Shown here: in pieces, positions 35,186-44,690 of the stretch
Layout: each line of letters starts with the position of its first letter
Position numbering within the stretch: the stretch's first letter is position 1
NCBI GenBank assembly: GCA_963849635.1
Contig: CAWKIA010000024.1
Location: forward strand, 1 to 64,000
DNA: 64,000 nucleotides
Direction of reading: 5' to 3'
Source of the DNA: CAVRUD01 sp963849635
GTDB taxonomy: Bacteria > Chloroflexota > Chloroflexia > Thermomicrobiales > UBA6265
The notes under the pieces: generated by a model
The model's database searches: none
What the model was told of the DNA's origin: nothing
What the model saw: the letters and a program-made list of their open reading frames with translations, nothing else
Program-made: the position numbers and the translations under genes

Positions 35186-36250
35186 TCAGCCGGCAGATCG
35201 TTGCCGGCCCGCGATCGCGGCGAGGGCAGCGATCGTTGAATCGACGTGGACAATGAACTCAGCCGTGATTTCAATCTGGTGGGCGACCGGCGGGTTGGGA
35301 TCGAGATCGGCGGTGTTATTCCAATTGCCGCCCGCTTCCTGTCCCGCGCGAAACCAGTCGCCCATCTTGATGAGCCACGGCTCATACGCCGCATCGCCGG
35401 ACGCGAGCGAGATCAGAGAACTCCCCCAGGCGCTCTTGCAGACTTGCTTCGTTTCGAATTGGCCGGGTGTCGTCTCCATCGAAAAGCGCTGATATGCGCC
35501 CGCGAGATTGAGCCAGCGATCTTCACCGGTGGCCATGAAGAGATGAGCGAGGCAGGCGGCCGCAATTCCGCCGTTGTAGTGGTATTGCTGGATCTCACCC
35601 GACTCGTTGATGTACTGCTTACGGTTCTCGCCCTCCGGCACCTCGGTGGCGAGCCCACCGGCGGTGGTCCAGATCGTGTAGAGGCGATCGGGCAATTCGG
35701 GCTGTGCTCGCCACAGGCGCTCCAGCCACTCACCCACCTTGATTGCCTCGTCGATGCGGCCGGTGATTGTGGCGGACATGCCGTATTGGCAGGTGGGGAA
35801 GAGGAGTTGACGGCCGTCGGGGCCAGTCTCCTCTCGGTTCATGAAGACTCCGCCAGTTTCGGGGTCTTGAAACTGGCTGGCAAAGGACATCGCCCGGCGG
35901 GCGATGTCGAACCGGCGGAGGAGCATCGCACCGTAGGCAAGAATGGTCTCCGGGTACGTATTGGTAGAGCGATTGGCGACGGGATCCCACGCGACCGCCG
36001 CGTTGAACCGGCCGTCACTGCCCAACCGTGTGCGCTCGATCCAGTCGAGCACGCGCATCCCGGCCGCCGTCTCGCCGCAGACTTGGAGCGCCCACGGCAC
36101 CCGGTAGTAGCTGACCCTCGAGCGGCCAGAGTCAGCGACCTCCCCGTCCGCCGCGATGTTCGCGAGCAGGAAATCGCAACCCTTACGCCGAGTCTCCAGA
36201 TAGCTCGCGAACTTCTCCTCGATTGCGACGTCCGCTGTTGCCACCATCAT
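35186..36250 (-). CDS. Alpha/alpha-toroid (six-hairpin-like) protein
   Basis: 354 residues, ATG 36250. Repeated helix pairs with aromatic/acid patterns: VSYYRVPWALQVCGETAAGM, ETILAYGAMLLRRFDIARRA, LLFPTCQYGMSATITGRIDE, YHYNGGIAAACLAHLFMATG and EFIVHVDSTIAALAAIAG. These suggest an (alpha/alpha) toroid such as six-hairpin glycosidases, epimerases or lyases, but no exact family can be named. There is no signal peptide. It lies between permease and epimerase genes (about 30 and 5 bases apart), so it probably works on the imported compound. Confidence 0.65.
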   Translation of the reverse strand: MMVATADVAIEEKFASYLETRRKGCDFLLANIAADGEVADSGRSRVSYYRVPWALQVCGETAAGMRVLDWIERTRLGSDGRFNAAVAWDPVANRSTNTYPETILAYGAMLLRRFDIARRAMSFASQFQDPETGGVFMNREETGPDGRQLLFPTCQYGMSATITGRIDEAIKVGEWLERLWRAQPELPDRLYTIWTTAGGLATEVPEGENRKQYINESGEIQQYHYNGGIAAACLAHLFMATGEDRWLNLAGAYQRFSMETTPGQFETKQVCKSAWGSSLISLASGDAAYEPWLIKMGDWFRAGQEAGGNWNNTADLDPNPPVAHQIEITAEFIVHVDSTIAALAAIAGRQRSAG

Positions 36251-36281
36251 CGCGTTCCCTCCAATGCTGTGCAGCGTGGAA

Positions 36282-37166
36282 TCACAGTCGTCGCAATCGC
36301 GGGTCGAGTCGATCGCGCATCGCGTCTCCGACGGTATTGAGCGAGAGCACGAGGACGAAGATCGATATTCCCGGCGCGAGCACGTACCACGGCGCCTGGG
36401 CCGGATAGCTCTGGGCGCTTTTGAGCATCGTGCCCCAGGTCGCGGTGGGCGGCTGGACCCCGAGCCCGAGGTAACTGAGTCCCGCCTCGATGAGCACCGC
36501 CACCGCCATCGCCAGTGTGATCTGCACCATGATGGAAGGGAGGCAATTCGGCAGGATGTGGCGCAGGATCAGGCGCGTCTCCGACGCGCCCGCCGCGCGG
36601 CTGGCGGTCACGAAGTCTTCGTGCTTGAGCACCAGCACACTGCCGCGGACAAGACGGGCAAAGCGGGGCAGGTAGATCGCGCCGATCGTCAGGACAATCG
36701 ACTTCTGGGACGCCCCCATTGCCGCCACTACCAGGATCGAGAAGAGTACCGCCGGGAAAGCGAGCAGGGCGTCCTGAAACCGCATGATGAAGGAGTCGAT
36801 GAACCCACCGCGGAAGCCCGCGATCACGCCCAGCGGCACCCCGGTCGCGACTGCCGCCGTCACGCCAAGCACGCTGATCACGAGCTCAACCCGCGCGCCA
36901 TGGATGATCCGGCTGAGGATGTCGCGGCCGAACTCGTCCGTTCCCGCCAGGTGACGCCAGGACGGTGCGGCGAGCAGGTCTTTGCCGAGCGCATCTGGAT
37001 CGGACGGTGCCAGCAGTCCAGGAACAAGCGCCGCGATAACCGCGAGAAGCACGAACGTGAGGGCGACGGCAAAGAGTGGGTCGGCGTGCCGGCCAAGGAT
37101 CCGGCGGCGGAGACCGATCCACATCGCGCTCGGGCTACGTGGCGCAGCAAGCGTGTGGCTGCTCAC
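36282..37166 (-). CDS. ABC transporter permease (DppC-like)
   Basis: 294 residues, ATG 37166. An inner-membrane subunit of a family-5-type importer. The N-terminal helix is LFAVALTFVLLAVIAALVPG, and the conserved LGTDEFGRDILSRIIHGARVEL-like part reads HLAGTDEFGRDILSRIIHGA. The EAA loop is EDFVTASRAAGASETRLILR HILPN, with five to six helices in all. DppC-type proteins pair with a DppB-type protein, here the upstream gene, 18 bases away. The ATPase subunits are not in the window. Confidence 0.9.
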   Translation of the reverse strand: MSSHTLAAPRSPSAMWIGLRRRILGRHADPLFAVALTFVLLAVIAALVPGLLAPSDPDALGKDLLAAPSWRHLAGTDEFGRDILSRIIHGARVELVISVLGVTAAVATGVPLGVIAGFRGGFIDSFIMRFQDALLAFPAVLFSILVVAAMGASQKSIVLTIGAIYLPRFARLVRGSVLVLKHEDFVTASRAAGASETRLILRHILPNCLPSIMVQITLAMAVAVLIEAGLSYLGLGVQPPTATWGTMLKSAQSYPAQAPWYVLAPGISIFVLVLSLNTVGDAMRDRLDPRLRRL

Positions 37167-37184
37167 CGCCGACGGTCCTCCACG

Positions 37185-38141
37185 CTACGAGACCCGGAGC
37201 TTCGGGTTGAGCAGCCCGTATCCGAGATCGACGGCGAGATTGACCAACGTCAGTCCAACCGCGACGAACAGCACCGAGGTCTGCACGAGCGGGTAATCGC
37301 GGTCGAAGATCGCCTGCACGGTAAGCCAGCCGATCCCGGACCAGCCAAAGACCTGCTCGATGATGACCGCGCCACCGAGCAGCGCCCCGATCTCGAGACC
37401 GGCAATGGTGAGCACGGGAATGAGCGCGTTGCGAACCGCGTGCTTGACGATCACGACGCGCTCGCGCAGTCCCTTGGCGCGCGCGGTGCGGACGTAGTCC
37501 GCGGCAAGCACATCGATCAGGTCAGCACGAAGGAAGCGCATCAGCGTCGCGGAGAGATACAGGCCAAGCGTAGCCGCCGGCATCAGCAATCGCTGGATGT
37601 TCTCAACCGGGTCTTCGGTGAAGGGCACGTACCCAGACGCCGGCAGCCACTTCAGCTTGACACTGAAGACCAGGATCAGGGCCAGCCCAAACCAGAAACT
37701 CGGCACCGCGAGCCCCGCGCTGACGAAACCGACGGCGGCACGGTCGACGATCGTCCCTCGTCGGATTGCCGCCAGGATGGCCATGGGAAAACTGACGAAG
37801 AACGCAAACAGCGAAGCCGCCAGGACAAGTTCTAGCGTGGCCGGCAGCTTCTGGACGAAGAGGTCAAAGGTCGGCCGTTTGCTCCGGACGGAGTCCCCGA
37901 ACTCCCCTTGAGACAAGTCCTGTAACCAGAGCACGTACTGAACGGGAATCGGGCGATCCAATCCCATCTCGTGACGAAGCGCTTCCAGCTTCGGCTTGTT
38001 CTCCTCGCGGGCCGCTTCCCGGCCCATTTTCATTGCCGCCGGATCGCCTGGCGCCATCCGGATCAGGGCGAAGACGATGATCGAGACAAAGAAGAGCGTG
38101 GGAATGGCCTCGAGACATCGTCGCGCCGCATACCGGGCCAT
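37185..38141 (-). CDS. ABC transporter permease (DppB-like)
   Basis: 318 residues, ATG 38141. Motifs of the DppB family: MARYAARRCLEAIPTLFFVS at the N-terminus, GDPAAMKMGREAA, LGLDRP-like MGLDRPIPVQYVLWL, the GEFGDSVRSKRP stretch and the cytoplasmic EAA loop DYVRTARAKGLRERVVIVKH AVRNALIP. Six transmembrane helices. It follows the binding protein gene after a repeat-containing spacer and precedes DppC. Confidence 0.9.
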   Translation of the reverse strand: MARYAARRCLEAIPTLFFVSIIVFALIRMAPGDPAAMKMGREAAREENKPKLEALRHEMGLDRPIPVQYVLWLQDLSQGEFGDSVRSKRPTFDLFVQKLPATLELVLAASLFAFFVSFPMAILAAIRRGTIVDRAAVGFVSAGLAVPSFWFGLALILVFSVKLKWLPASGYVPFTEDPVENIQRLLMPAATLGLYLSATLMRFLRADLIDVLAADYVRTARAKGLRERVVIVKHAVRNALIPVLTIAGLEIGALLGGAVIIEQVFGWSGIGWLTVQAIFDRDYPLVQTSVLFVAVGLTLVNLAVDLGYGLLNPKLRVS

Positions 38142-38182
38142 CTGGGTTCCTCAAAACGATCACGCAATCAGACGGGGACATC

Positions 38183-38264
38183 GTAGGGGTGCGATTTATC
38201 GCGCCCGGCTGCCAGCCACGAACGATCGTGAAGGGAACGTGGGCGCGATTTATCGCGCCCCTAC
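38183..38264. repeat. GCGATTTATCGCGCCC intergenic repeat pair
   Basis: GTAGGGGTGCGATTTATCGC (from 38183) and GGGCGCGATTTATCGCGCCC (38241-38260) carry the same core in the spacer of the binding-protein and DppB genes. The ends GTAGGGG and CCCCTAC are complementary, so the whole spacer can fold into one stem. Similar words are common in intergenic regions of related genomes (from memory); here it may end part of the transcript. Confidence 0.65.
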
Positions 38265-38279
38265 GAAATCCAGGGCCCT

Positions 38280-39860
38280 CTACTCGCCTATCTTTGCGCC
38301 ACTGACGAAGACGAAGCCGAGCGGGTTGATCTCCCATCCTGTTACGTCCGGGGCCAGCAACGACGCCTGGGGTGCCTCCTGAATGACCATGATCGGTAGC
38401 TCCTGCACCGTCAGGTCCTGGAGCTCGCCATAGAGCGCCGTCCGCTCCGCCTGGTCGAGGGTCTGGTTCGATTCGGTCGCGAGGCGCGCCGCATCGGGGT
38501 TTGTCCAGCCGTCGTCCAAATGGGGCTTGAGGCCGAGGCTGACGAAGTAGTTCGGGTCCGCGAAACCTGGGAAGACGTTCCAGATCACGTCGTAGGTGTG
38601 GTTGATGTAGTTGTCCAACCAAACGGAGAGTTCCTGGACCTCGATGTTCATGGTGATACCAGCTTCGGCGAGGCCGGCCTGCCAGATCGTCGCGGCCTTT
38701 TCTCCATCGGGATAGCCCTGAATGCAGAGACAAGTGAACTCAAGGTCGGTGACGCTGGCTTCCGTGAGCAGCGCGGTGGCGGCAGCGGGGTCGTACGGAT
38801 AGCCTGCTTCTTCTTTGTAGGCCCAGTGGGTCGACCCGACAAAGCTCCACTTCGGAAAGCCCTCGCCGTTGAAGACGGTCGCCTGGACCGCCGCCTTGTC
38901 GAGACAGTGGGCGAGCGCCTGACGGACCGCCACGTTGGACCGGATTGCCTCGTGATTCTTGCCGAGCATCTCGAAGAGGTGAATTGAGGTCGTTGGAACG
39001 ATCACGGCGGACACGTCGGTCGAGTCCTTGAGCGGCGCCGCCTGCGAAACCGGGACGTTCAGCACCGCGTCCACCGTGTCGCTCTGCAGGTTGGTGATCG
39101 CGATCTGGGCTTCCGGGATGATCTTGAACGTCAGCTTATCGACACCCGGCACGCCCGACTCGTGGTAGTTCGGGTTGCGCTCGAGCACGATGCTGTCGTT
39201 GGGCGTCCATTCGACAAACGTGAATGGGCCGGTTCCGACTGCCGTGGTTTCGATCTCTTCGGCGATCTCGGGCGAGATGATGCTTAGCGGAACAAGGCCA
39301 TCGAGGAAGTCTGCCTGCACGTTCGTAAGGGTGATCTTGACTGTCTTCGGATCGACGACCTCATAGCCGGCGATGTTGGCCACGCGGCTCGCCCAGACTG
39401 TCTCCTTCTCCGCGATCCGCTTGAAGGAGAACTCGATATGGCTCGCCTCGACCGCCTGCCCGCTGTGGTAGGTCAGGCCATCCTTGAGTGTGAAGATGTA
39501 GGTCTTGTCGTCGGGATTCTCCCAGGATGCAGCCAGATCGCCGACGTAGCTGAGGTCCGGTGCGTACTTCACCAGGCCGTTGAAGACGGTGAAGCGCATC
39601 ATGTTGCCAAAGACGAGGAGCTGGCTGACATGAGGATCGGTCGTGTCGATGTCGCCGTCGGCCGCGACGACCAGTTCGCCGCCATCCTGGGCGAGCACCC
39701 TGAGGCTGCCCAATCCAGGTGTCGCCAGGGCCGCACCGAGGGCGGTTGCCCCGACGCCGAGGAGTCCAGCCTTCTCCATCAACGTTCGACGATTGAGTTT
39801 GCCCTGGAAGAAAGCGCTAACCAACGATTCGGCTCGAATGCTCTCGGTGCGGTCCCGCAT
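38280..39860 (-). CDS. ABC transporter solute-binding protein (family 5)
   Basis: 526 residues. ATG 39860 is preferred over 39878 because GGAGGAG precedes it. The long N-terminal segment contains a twin-arginine-type signal (KLNRRTLMEKAGLLGVGATA). The mature protein has the family layout: YAPDLSYVGDLAASWENPDD, LTYHSGQAVEASHIEFSFKR, GTGPFTFVEWTPNDSIVLER, AVRQALAHCLDKAAVQATVF. It binds peptides or other small substrates at the outer face and feeds the two permeases that follow. First gene of a six-gene operon to 33198. Confidence 0.9.
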   Translation of the reverse strand: MRDRTESIRAESLVSAFFQGKLNRRTLMEKAGLLGVGATALGAALATPGLGSLRVLAQDGGELVVAADGDIDTTDPHVSQLLVFGNMMRFTVFNGLVKYAPDLSYVGDLAASWENPDDKTYIFTLKDGLTYHSGQAVEASHIEFSFKRIAEKETVWASRVANIAGYEVVDPKTVKITLTNVQADFLDGLVPLSIISPEIAEEIETTAVGTGPFTFVEWTPNDSIVLERNPNYHESGVPGVDKLTFKIIPEAQIAITNLQSDTVDAVLNVPVSQAAPLKDSTDVSAVIVPTTSIHLFEMLGKNHEAIRSNVAVRQALAHCLDKAAVQATVFNGEGFPKWSFVGSTHWAYKEEAGYPYDPAAATALLTEASVTDLEFTCLCIQGYPDGEKAATIWQAGLAEAGITMNIEVQELSVWLDNYINHTYDVIWNVFPGFADPNYFVSLGLKPHLDDGWTNPDAARLATESNQTLDQAERTALYGELQDLTVQELPIMVIQEAPQASLLAPDVTGWEINPLGFVFVSGAKIGE

Positions 39861-40171
39861 ATGCTCCTCCATGTTCACGTAGTTTGCTGCCGGTCAGAGT
39901 GAATTACTCGTGCGATATTCCTTCCCGGGACAGGCCGATTCCGCACGCCCTCGCGCCATGCAGCGCCGCGAGGACAGTCCCGTCGTGCAAGGAATCCGCA
40001 TACCCGGAGCAAGAGGGTTGCATCCTATCCGGCGCATCCGGTTTGTCAAGCGTCCCAACGCGAGCGGCGGACCAACTGAAGTCCAACATCAACTCGATAG
40101 CACGATGGAGCCCAGTGACACTCTCTCGTCCGCTTGGCCGTGGCGGCAAGGACGCGTGGCAGCGGCACCGT
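39861..40171 (-). promoter_or_regulatory. Leader and promoter region of the ABC operon
   Basis: On the minus strand TTGACA (40049-40044), 16 bases and TAGGAT (40027-40022) make a good sigma70-like promoter, giving a leader of about 150 bases to the ATG at 39860. The leader has no obvious operator. The rest of the region holds no supported gene. Confidence 0.5.
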
Positions 40172-41685
40172 CTAATCCAGGCTGAACGGCGGCACCGTCG
40201 TCTTGAAGAGCCAGTCCTCAAAGAAGGCGCTGAGTTCTTGGCCACTGATCTCTTCGGCGAGGGCGATGAAGTCGGCGGTGGTGGCATTGTCATGACGATA
40301 GCGCTCTGTCCACGCTTGGAGGAGCGTGAAGAAGGCGTCGTCTCCGACGGTGATTCTGAGGGCGTGGAGGGTCAGGGCGCCACGGCCATAGATCGCGGTG
40401 GGCGAGAAGAGTTGGTCCGGACCGGGGTCGCCGGTGAGCAGCGGCGGGCCGGGTGCGAACAGGTTCTGAAGTCTCCTGTTGCGCGCTTCCACTCCTTGCG
40501 AGTGTTCGAGCCAGAGTACTTCGGCGTAGACGGCGAACCCTTCGCTCAGCCAGATATCGCGCCAGTTGTGAATACTGACCGAATCGCCGAACCACTGGTG
40601 GGCTAATTCGTGGACGATTGTGAGCTCGAAGCTGCTCAGCAGGTTGGGCGCGACCGGAACGTCTCGGCCTTCGCGCAGGGACCCGAAGATTGGGAGCGTC
40701 TGCGTCTCGAGTGCCAATCCGATCGATTCACTGATGACCGTGGCCCCAAGCGATTCGAACGGGTATGGCCCGAAGACAGACTCCAGATAGGCAAGGATCT
40801 CAGGGATTTTCCTGAAGGTAGCGCGCTGATCGTCGGGAACGGTCGGAGCGAACGAGATCTGGATCGGGAGTCCGGTGGCGCCATTGAGGTTCTCGGTCTC
40901 GAGCAACCCGGCATGGAGGGTGACGAGGTAACTGGCCATCGGATCGGGCGAATCCCAGACAAACGTTGTGCTCTCCCCGTTGTCGACGTGATCGATGAGG
41001 GAACCATTGGCGACGACAGTGAACGGCTCGGGTACGGTGTAGCGGGCGGTGTAGGATGCTTTGTCGGCGGGATGCTCATTGACCGGGTACCAGTAGCGGC
41101 TGCCGGTCGGCTCGCCCAGGGTAAAGATCTCGCTGTCGGTTGCAAACCAGCCACCCCGAATGACCGGCGTTTCGTCGGGATCGGCTCCACCCAGGCCAAT
41201 GGTCGAATCTTCGAGCGCCGGCGGAGCGGGACGCGCCAGGGACGCCGCCACCGGGGTGCCGTGATAGCGCACGGTGACCGCGAAAGATGTGCCGGTGGCG
41301 ATAGGCTCCGCGGGAGTAATGGTCAGTTCCTTGCCGTTTCGGGCGTACTGCGTTGGGACACCGTCGACCGAGATGGCATCGATGGTGAGCCCTTCGAAGT
41401 CCAGGTTGAATGCGCAGAGGCTGGTCGACGCCTGAGCGTCGATGGTGACGGTCGCTTCAGCGATCTCGCCCCAGTTCCGTCAAGGTTGAGGTCCAGATCG
41501 TAGTGGAGCACGTCGTAGCCGCCGTTGCCCATCGTCGGGTAGTAAGGGTCCCCGATGCCGTTCGACCCGATTGCACAGGAAGAGCTGGAAGACTGGGTGG
41601 CGCCGATGGCGCGGACCGGTATGCCGGCGGTGAGAATGAGAACGAAGAGGAGAGCGAATTGAGGGTTCCAGATTCGGCCCCGCAT
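40172..41685 (-). CDS. M1-family metallopeptidase, exported, single frameshift
   Basis: ATG 41685 follows AAGGGA. The Sec signal (FALLFVLILTAGIPVRAIGA) is followed by SSSSS. The zinc site is ELTIVHELAHQWFGD with the third ligand in DIWLSEGFAVYAE. The upstream motif GLALETQTLPIFG stands where GAMEN-type sequences lie, and a Tyr is present in PTAIYGRGALTL. These give an aminopeptidase-type fold of about 500 residues. The frame shifts once near 41470, with both sides well coded. It acts outside the cytoplasm, with a likely role in peptide scavenging or surface protein turnover. Confidence 0.8.
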
Positions 41686-41818
41686 CGCTTTGTCCCTTTC
41701 TTGCACAGTCCGTACGGCGTCCGGCCTGGGCGATGGCGGACGATCCAGACGTAGCGTGAGTCTGATCTAGTCAGGACTGCCGGCGCAACCGATGTCTTCC
41801 CGCGCCAATATATAAGAG

Positions 41819-41850
41819 CGAGCGCCGGGGCCATGTGGCACCGGCGCTCG
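41819..41850 (-). terminator. Terminator between secreted-protein and peptidase genes
   Basis: CGAGCGCCGG (41819-41828) pairs with CCGGCGCTCG (41841-41850), 12-base loop. On the minus strand it follows the gene ending at 41879. Confidence 0.6.
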
Positions 41851-41878
41851 CGTCTCATCGGTGGAATTTGTCGAAGGT

Positions 41879-43493
41879 TTACTTCGAGATGAAGTAGACG
41901 ACGAGCGCGGCGGACGGCTGATCCGGGGTGAGGACGAAGCCACCCGCGTGGGGCTCCTGGATCGTAGTGCCATCGGTGGTGAAGGCGAACCAGTCGTAGC
42001 CGGCCGGGTAGGCGTACACCATGTTCGAGTAGGCGATGCCGCTCGAGATGTCCTGGCTGATGGTCAGGCCCGACCACGTGAAGGCGCCTCCGTTGAGGGA
42101 TGCGTCTGCGAGGTGCAGGTCGGTGTCGCCCTGGAAGCCGAAGTCGAATCCGTCGGTGATGAGGGTGCAATCTGGGCTGTAGAGCGTGGCGAAGGTCATG
42201 CCCGCCGGGCAAGCGTAGAAGCTCGCCTCAATGGAGCCGGTGTTGGCGGGCTCGCCCGAGCCTGCCTCATCGCCGAGTTGAACGGTGCGGCTGATGCACA
42301 GGTACTCCCGTTCCGCCGGAAGATCGACATTCACGACGCTGGCGTCGAACTCGACATGGGGGAGATCGGCGCTGCTGTCCTGGCCGCCGCAGATGCCCAC
42401 GGAGTGCCCCAACTCTGAGCCAGAATCGAGGACGACCTGGTACGGGCCAGCCGGCAGTCCGAGGAAGGCGGCCGTGGCATTGACCGGATCAACTCCGGAG
42501 GAGAAGCTCTCGCCAGTGTTGAGGTTGGTGATCGTGACGAGCATATCGGTGACGGCCCCGCCGCCAAAGCATGGATTTCCAGCGCTGGTGTCCTGCGCTT
42601 GCTCGATGGTCACACCGGCCGGGCAGAGCTCGGTCAAAACGAGGATCTTGCTGGTGCTGGCGGAGACAGGGTCGGAGTTCGGGACCTGGGTGGCGACCGG
42701 CGAGGCATCCGCGGTCGGGTTGGACTCAGCGGCCGGAATCTCGTCGCCGATCACGGCGACGACCACGCGAGTTCCGTCCTCGCTGGCTTCGATGTCGACC
42801 GTGCCATCGACGGCAGTGGCGTCGCCTGCCTCAAGGTCATCATTTCCGATCGTGGCAGCGCCCGACAGGACAATAACCAGGGCAGGAGCGGAGGAGCGGA
42901 TGGATGTGGACTCCCCTTCGTCCAACTTCGCTGCGATCAACTCGACCGAGCGGTCGCCGTTAGGAGCAGTGAAGGCTTCGCTGGCGAAGACCAGGGTGTC
43001 GCCGTTCGGGTCGCTCGACTCCGCTGCCGGCACCAGTCCGATCCTTAAAGTAGGAGGTGCTGGCGTCGCCCAGGCTTTCGCGGCGCTGGACCGTTCCTTC
43101 GTTTGTGAAGGCGGCTTCTCCGCTGGCAAGGTGAACGCGGGCGCCGGTGGCCTCATCGGTCAAGAGCAGGTCGTCGCCGGTCGCAATCGCGAATCCCAGC
43201 GCCCGCTCCTCAAAGCCGGCCGTGCCAATCTCTTCGGCAGTGTCTTCGACGAGACGCCATGCGATCTCTCCGCTCGGCAGCGAGTCGACTCCCTGAGCGA
43301 CGACTTCGGCGTTGTTGCCCGCCAGAGACGAGCCATTCGACGCGTTAGCGTCGACCTGTGCGATGGCCCGGGATTGAGCTGCAGGAAGCAAAGACAGAAC
43401 GAAGACGAGCAATGCGGTGGTAATCGCGATCCGCCGGAGCGGGCGCAAGGAGAGATGAAACGCGGCCGAGGGAACGCGCAAAGACACGGACAT
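41879..43493 (-). CDS. Secreted protein with cupin-like and prealbumin-like parts, single frameshift
   Basis: ATG 43493 is two bases after AAAGGA. The signal (RIAITTALLVFVLSLLPAAQ) leads to a cupin-like domain (DDLLLTDEATGARVHLASGE, ALVIVLSGAATIGNDDLEAG, DIEASEDGTRVVVAVIGDE). A Ser/Pro linker follows, and then a C-terminal region with strands such as ILVLTELCPAGVTIEQAQ, TITNLNTGESFSSGV and AFLGLPAGPYQVVLDSGSEL that recall CnaB/SpaA-like folds with several Cys pairs. The frame is broken near 43045, where DASTSYFKD changes to RIGLVPAAESSDPNG. About 538 residues. Surface or extracellular, function unknown. Confidence 0.65.
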
Positions 43494-43734
43494 ATTCCTT
43501 TCGAGGGATCCTGCGACCCTGTGGTTGAAATGGAACGAGTCGGGAGTGGACGTGCTCTCGCACCTGATTCGTTACCGGTTTACGTTCAGGGCATCGAGCG
43601 ATGTCATAAGAATGTCTTACGTCTGGCGGCATGCCAACAGTGGGATCATGTAATCGTGGTCGCCGACTATGCGGTGCTGTCTAAGCATCTCGGCAAGATG
43701 CTTAAGCCCGGAAGCCAGGGGCTCGAACTAATTC

Positions 43735-43918
43735 GCTTTGCTCCAAAGCGTTGGCAGTGATGTCCAGAGCGAGGCGGGTCTTGCCGACATCCCAGGTCCG
43801 ATCATTGTTACAAGGTGGCGTCCGTGCTCGCCGAGCAGAGCGCGGACTTCGTCGGTCTCGCGCACCCGGCCGATCAAGGGCGTCATCGGGGGTGAACAGG
43901 GGGGCGGTGATCATGGGG
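43735..43918 (-). pseudogene. LuxR-type ATPase regulator, N-terminal fragment
   Basis: The minus strand reads MITAPLFTPDDAL, then (one base shifted) LIGRVRETDEVRALLGEHGR and HLVTMIGPG, then (shifted again) DVGKTRLALDITANALE. This is the start of an NB-ARC ATPase like the one at 11612, cut off after Walker A with two frame breaks. It has no downstream continuation. Confidence 0.6.
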
Positions 43919-43986
43919 CTGTGTGGAGAACCGGTGCGACAGTCTGAGGCTGGCTCGCAAGCGTCAACAACGCCAGGACGCCGCCG

Positions 43987-44028
43987 TTGACACAATGATT
44001 CGGAGGCCGTATTATTCGGAGTACGAAT
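43987..44028 (+). promoter_or_regulatory. Strong sigma70-type promoter with operator for marR
   Basis: TTGACA (43987-43992), exactly 17 bases and TATTAT (44010-44015) give the best promoter in the window. The palindrome ATTCG-GAGTA-CGAAT (44014-44028) overlaps the -10 and start site, a likely binding site for autorepression by the downstream MarR protein. Confidence 0.65.
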
Positions 44029-44078
44029 GGTTCGGCAGCCGAAAGGAAGCAACAATCACAGCAATCGTCGCAAGCCCC

Positions 44079-44573
44079 GTGGATGACCCCACGGACCACG
44101 ATAACGATGATTTGTTGGAAGAGGCGGTTGTGCTCTTGCCCGAGGTGGGCAAGTGTCTGTTCGCCTCCATCATGCGGCATCCAAGCGTCGAAGGCTTGAC
44201 CATGCCGCAGATCAAGGCACTCGGATTCCTCGGCCACCACGCTCCCTGCACGGTTGGTGAGCTGGCAAACGGGCTGGGGATCGCGATGGCGACCGCGTCC
44301 GAAGCGGTCGACCGCCTGGTGGAGCGCTCGCTGATCGAGCGCCAGGCAAACCCCACCGATCGTCGCAGGGTTATGTTGACGCTGACGGCCCAGGGACGGT
44401 CCCTGACGGACGACCTGCTGGCCATCCGGCGTCGTCAGATGCGCTCGGCCTTTGCGCACTTGTCCGGCGAAGACCGCGCCGCGTTCGTCAATGCCCTCAG
44501 AGTACTGGTGGGGGTACTTGGCGACGACATCGAACCCGGAGCGGAAAAGAATGGGGCCGCGACGGCGGCCTGA
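44079..44573 (+). CDS. MarR-family transcriptional regulator
   Basis: About 164 residues from GTG 44079. This start is chosen because the upstream in-frame ATG (43995) lies inside the promoter, before the transcription start. The winged-helix part reads LTMPQIKALGFLGHHAPCTV, GELANGLGIAMATASEAVDR, LVERSLIERQANPTDRRRVM and LTLTAQGRSLTDDLL, with DRRRV as the wing Arg. It should repress its own promoter and the exporter behind it until a ligand, often a phenolic or drug, releases it. No ribosome site is visible. Confidence 0.85.
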   Translation: MDDPTDHDNDDLLEEAVVLLPEVGKCLFASIMRHPSVEGLTMPQIKALGFLGHHAPCTVGELANGLGIAMATASEAVDRLVERSLIERQANPTDRRRVMLTLTAQGRSLTDDLLAIRRRQMRSAFAHLSGEDRAAFVNALRVLVGVLGDDIEPGAEKNGAATAA

Positions 44574-44690
44574 TCACCCCCAGGCTAAGGGGACCGGACA
44601 GACCGGCGACCAACTCACAATTCGACAGTTTTCCAGTTCAATCGTTGAGGACAGAAAACACCGGTGACCTCGCCGGTCGGAGGAGATTTT

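Noticed and set aside
36264..37835. 523-codon plus-strand frame opposite the permease genes
   Set aside because: It is charged, His/Arg-rich shadow sequence. The minus strand encodes two classic permeases.
42285..43760. 491-codon plus-strand frame
   Set aside because: Antisense to the secreted cupin-like gene, whose minus-strand reading has signal peptide, ribosome site and domain-like strands.
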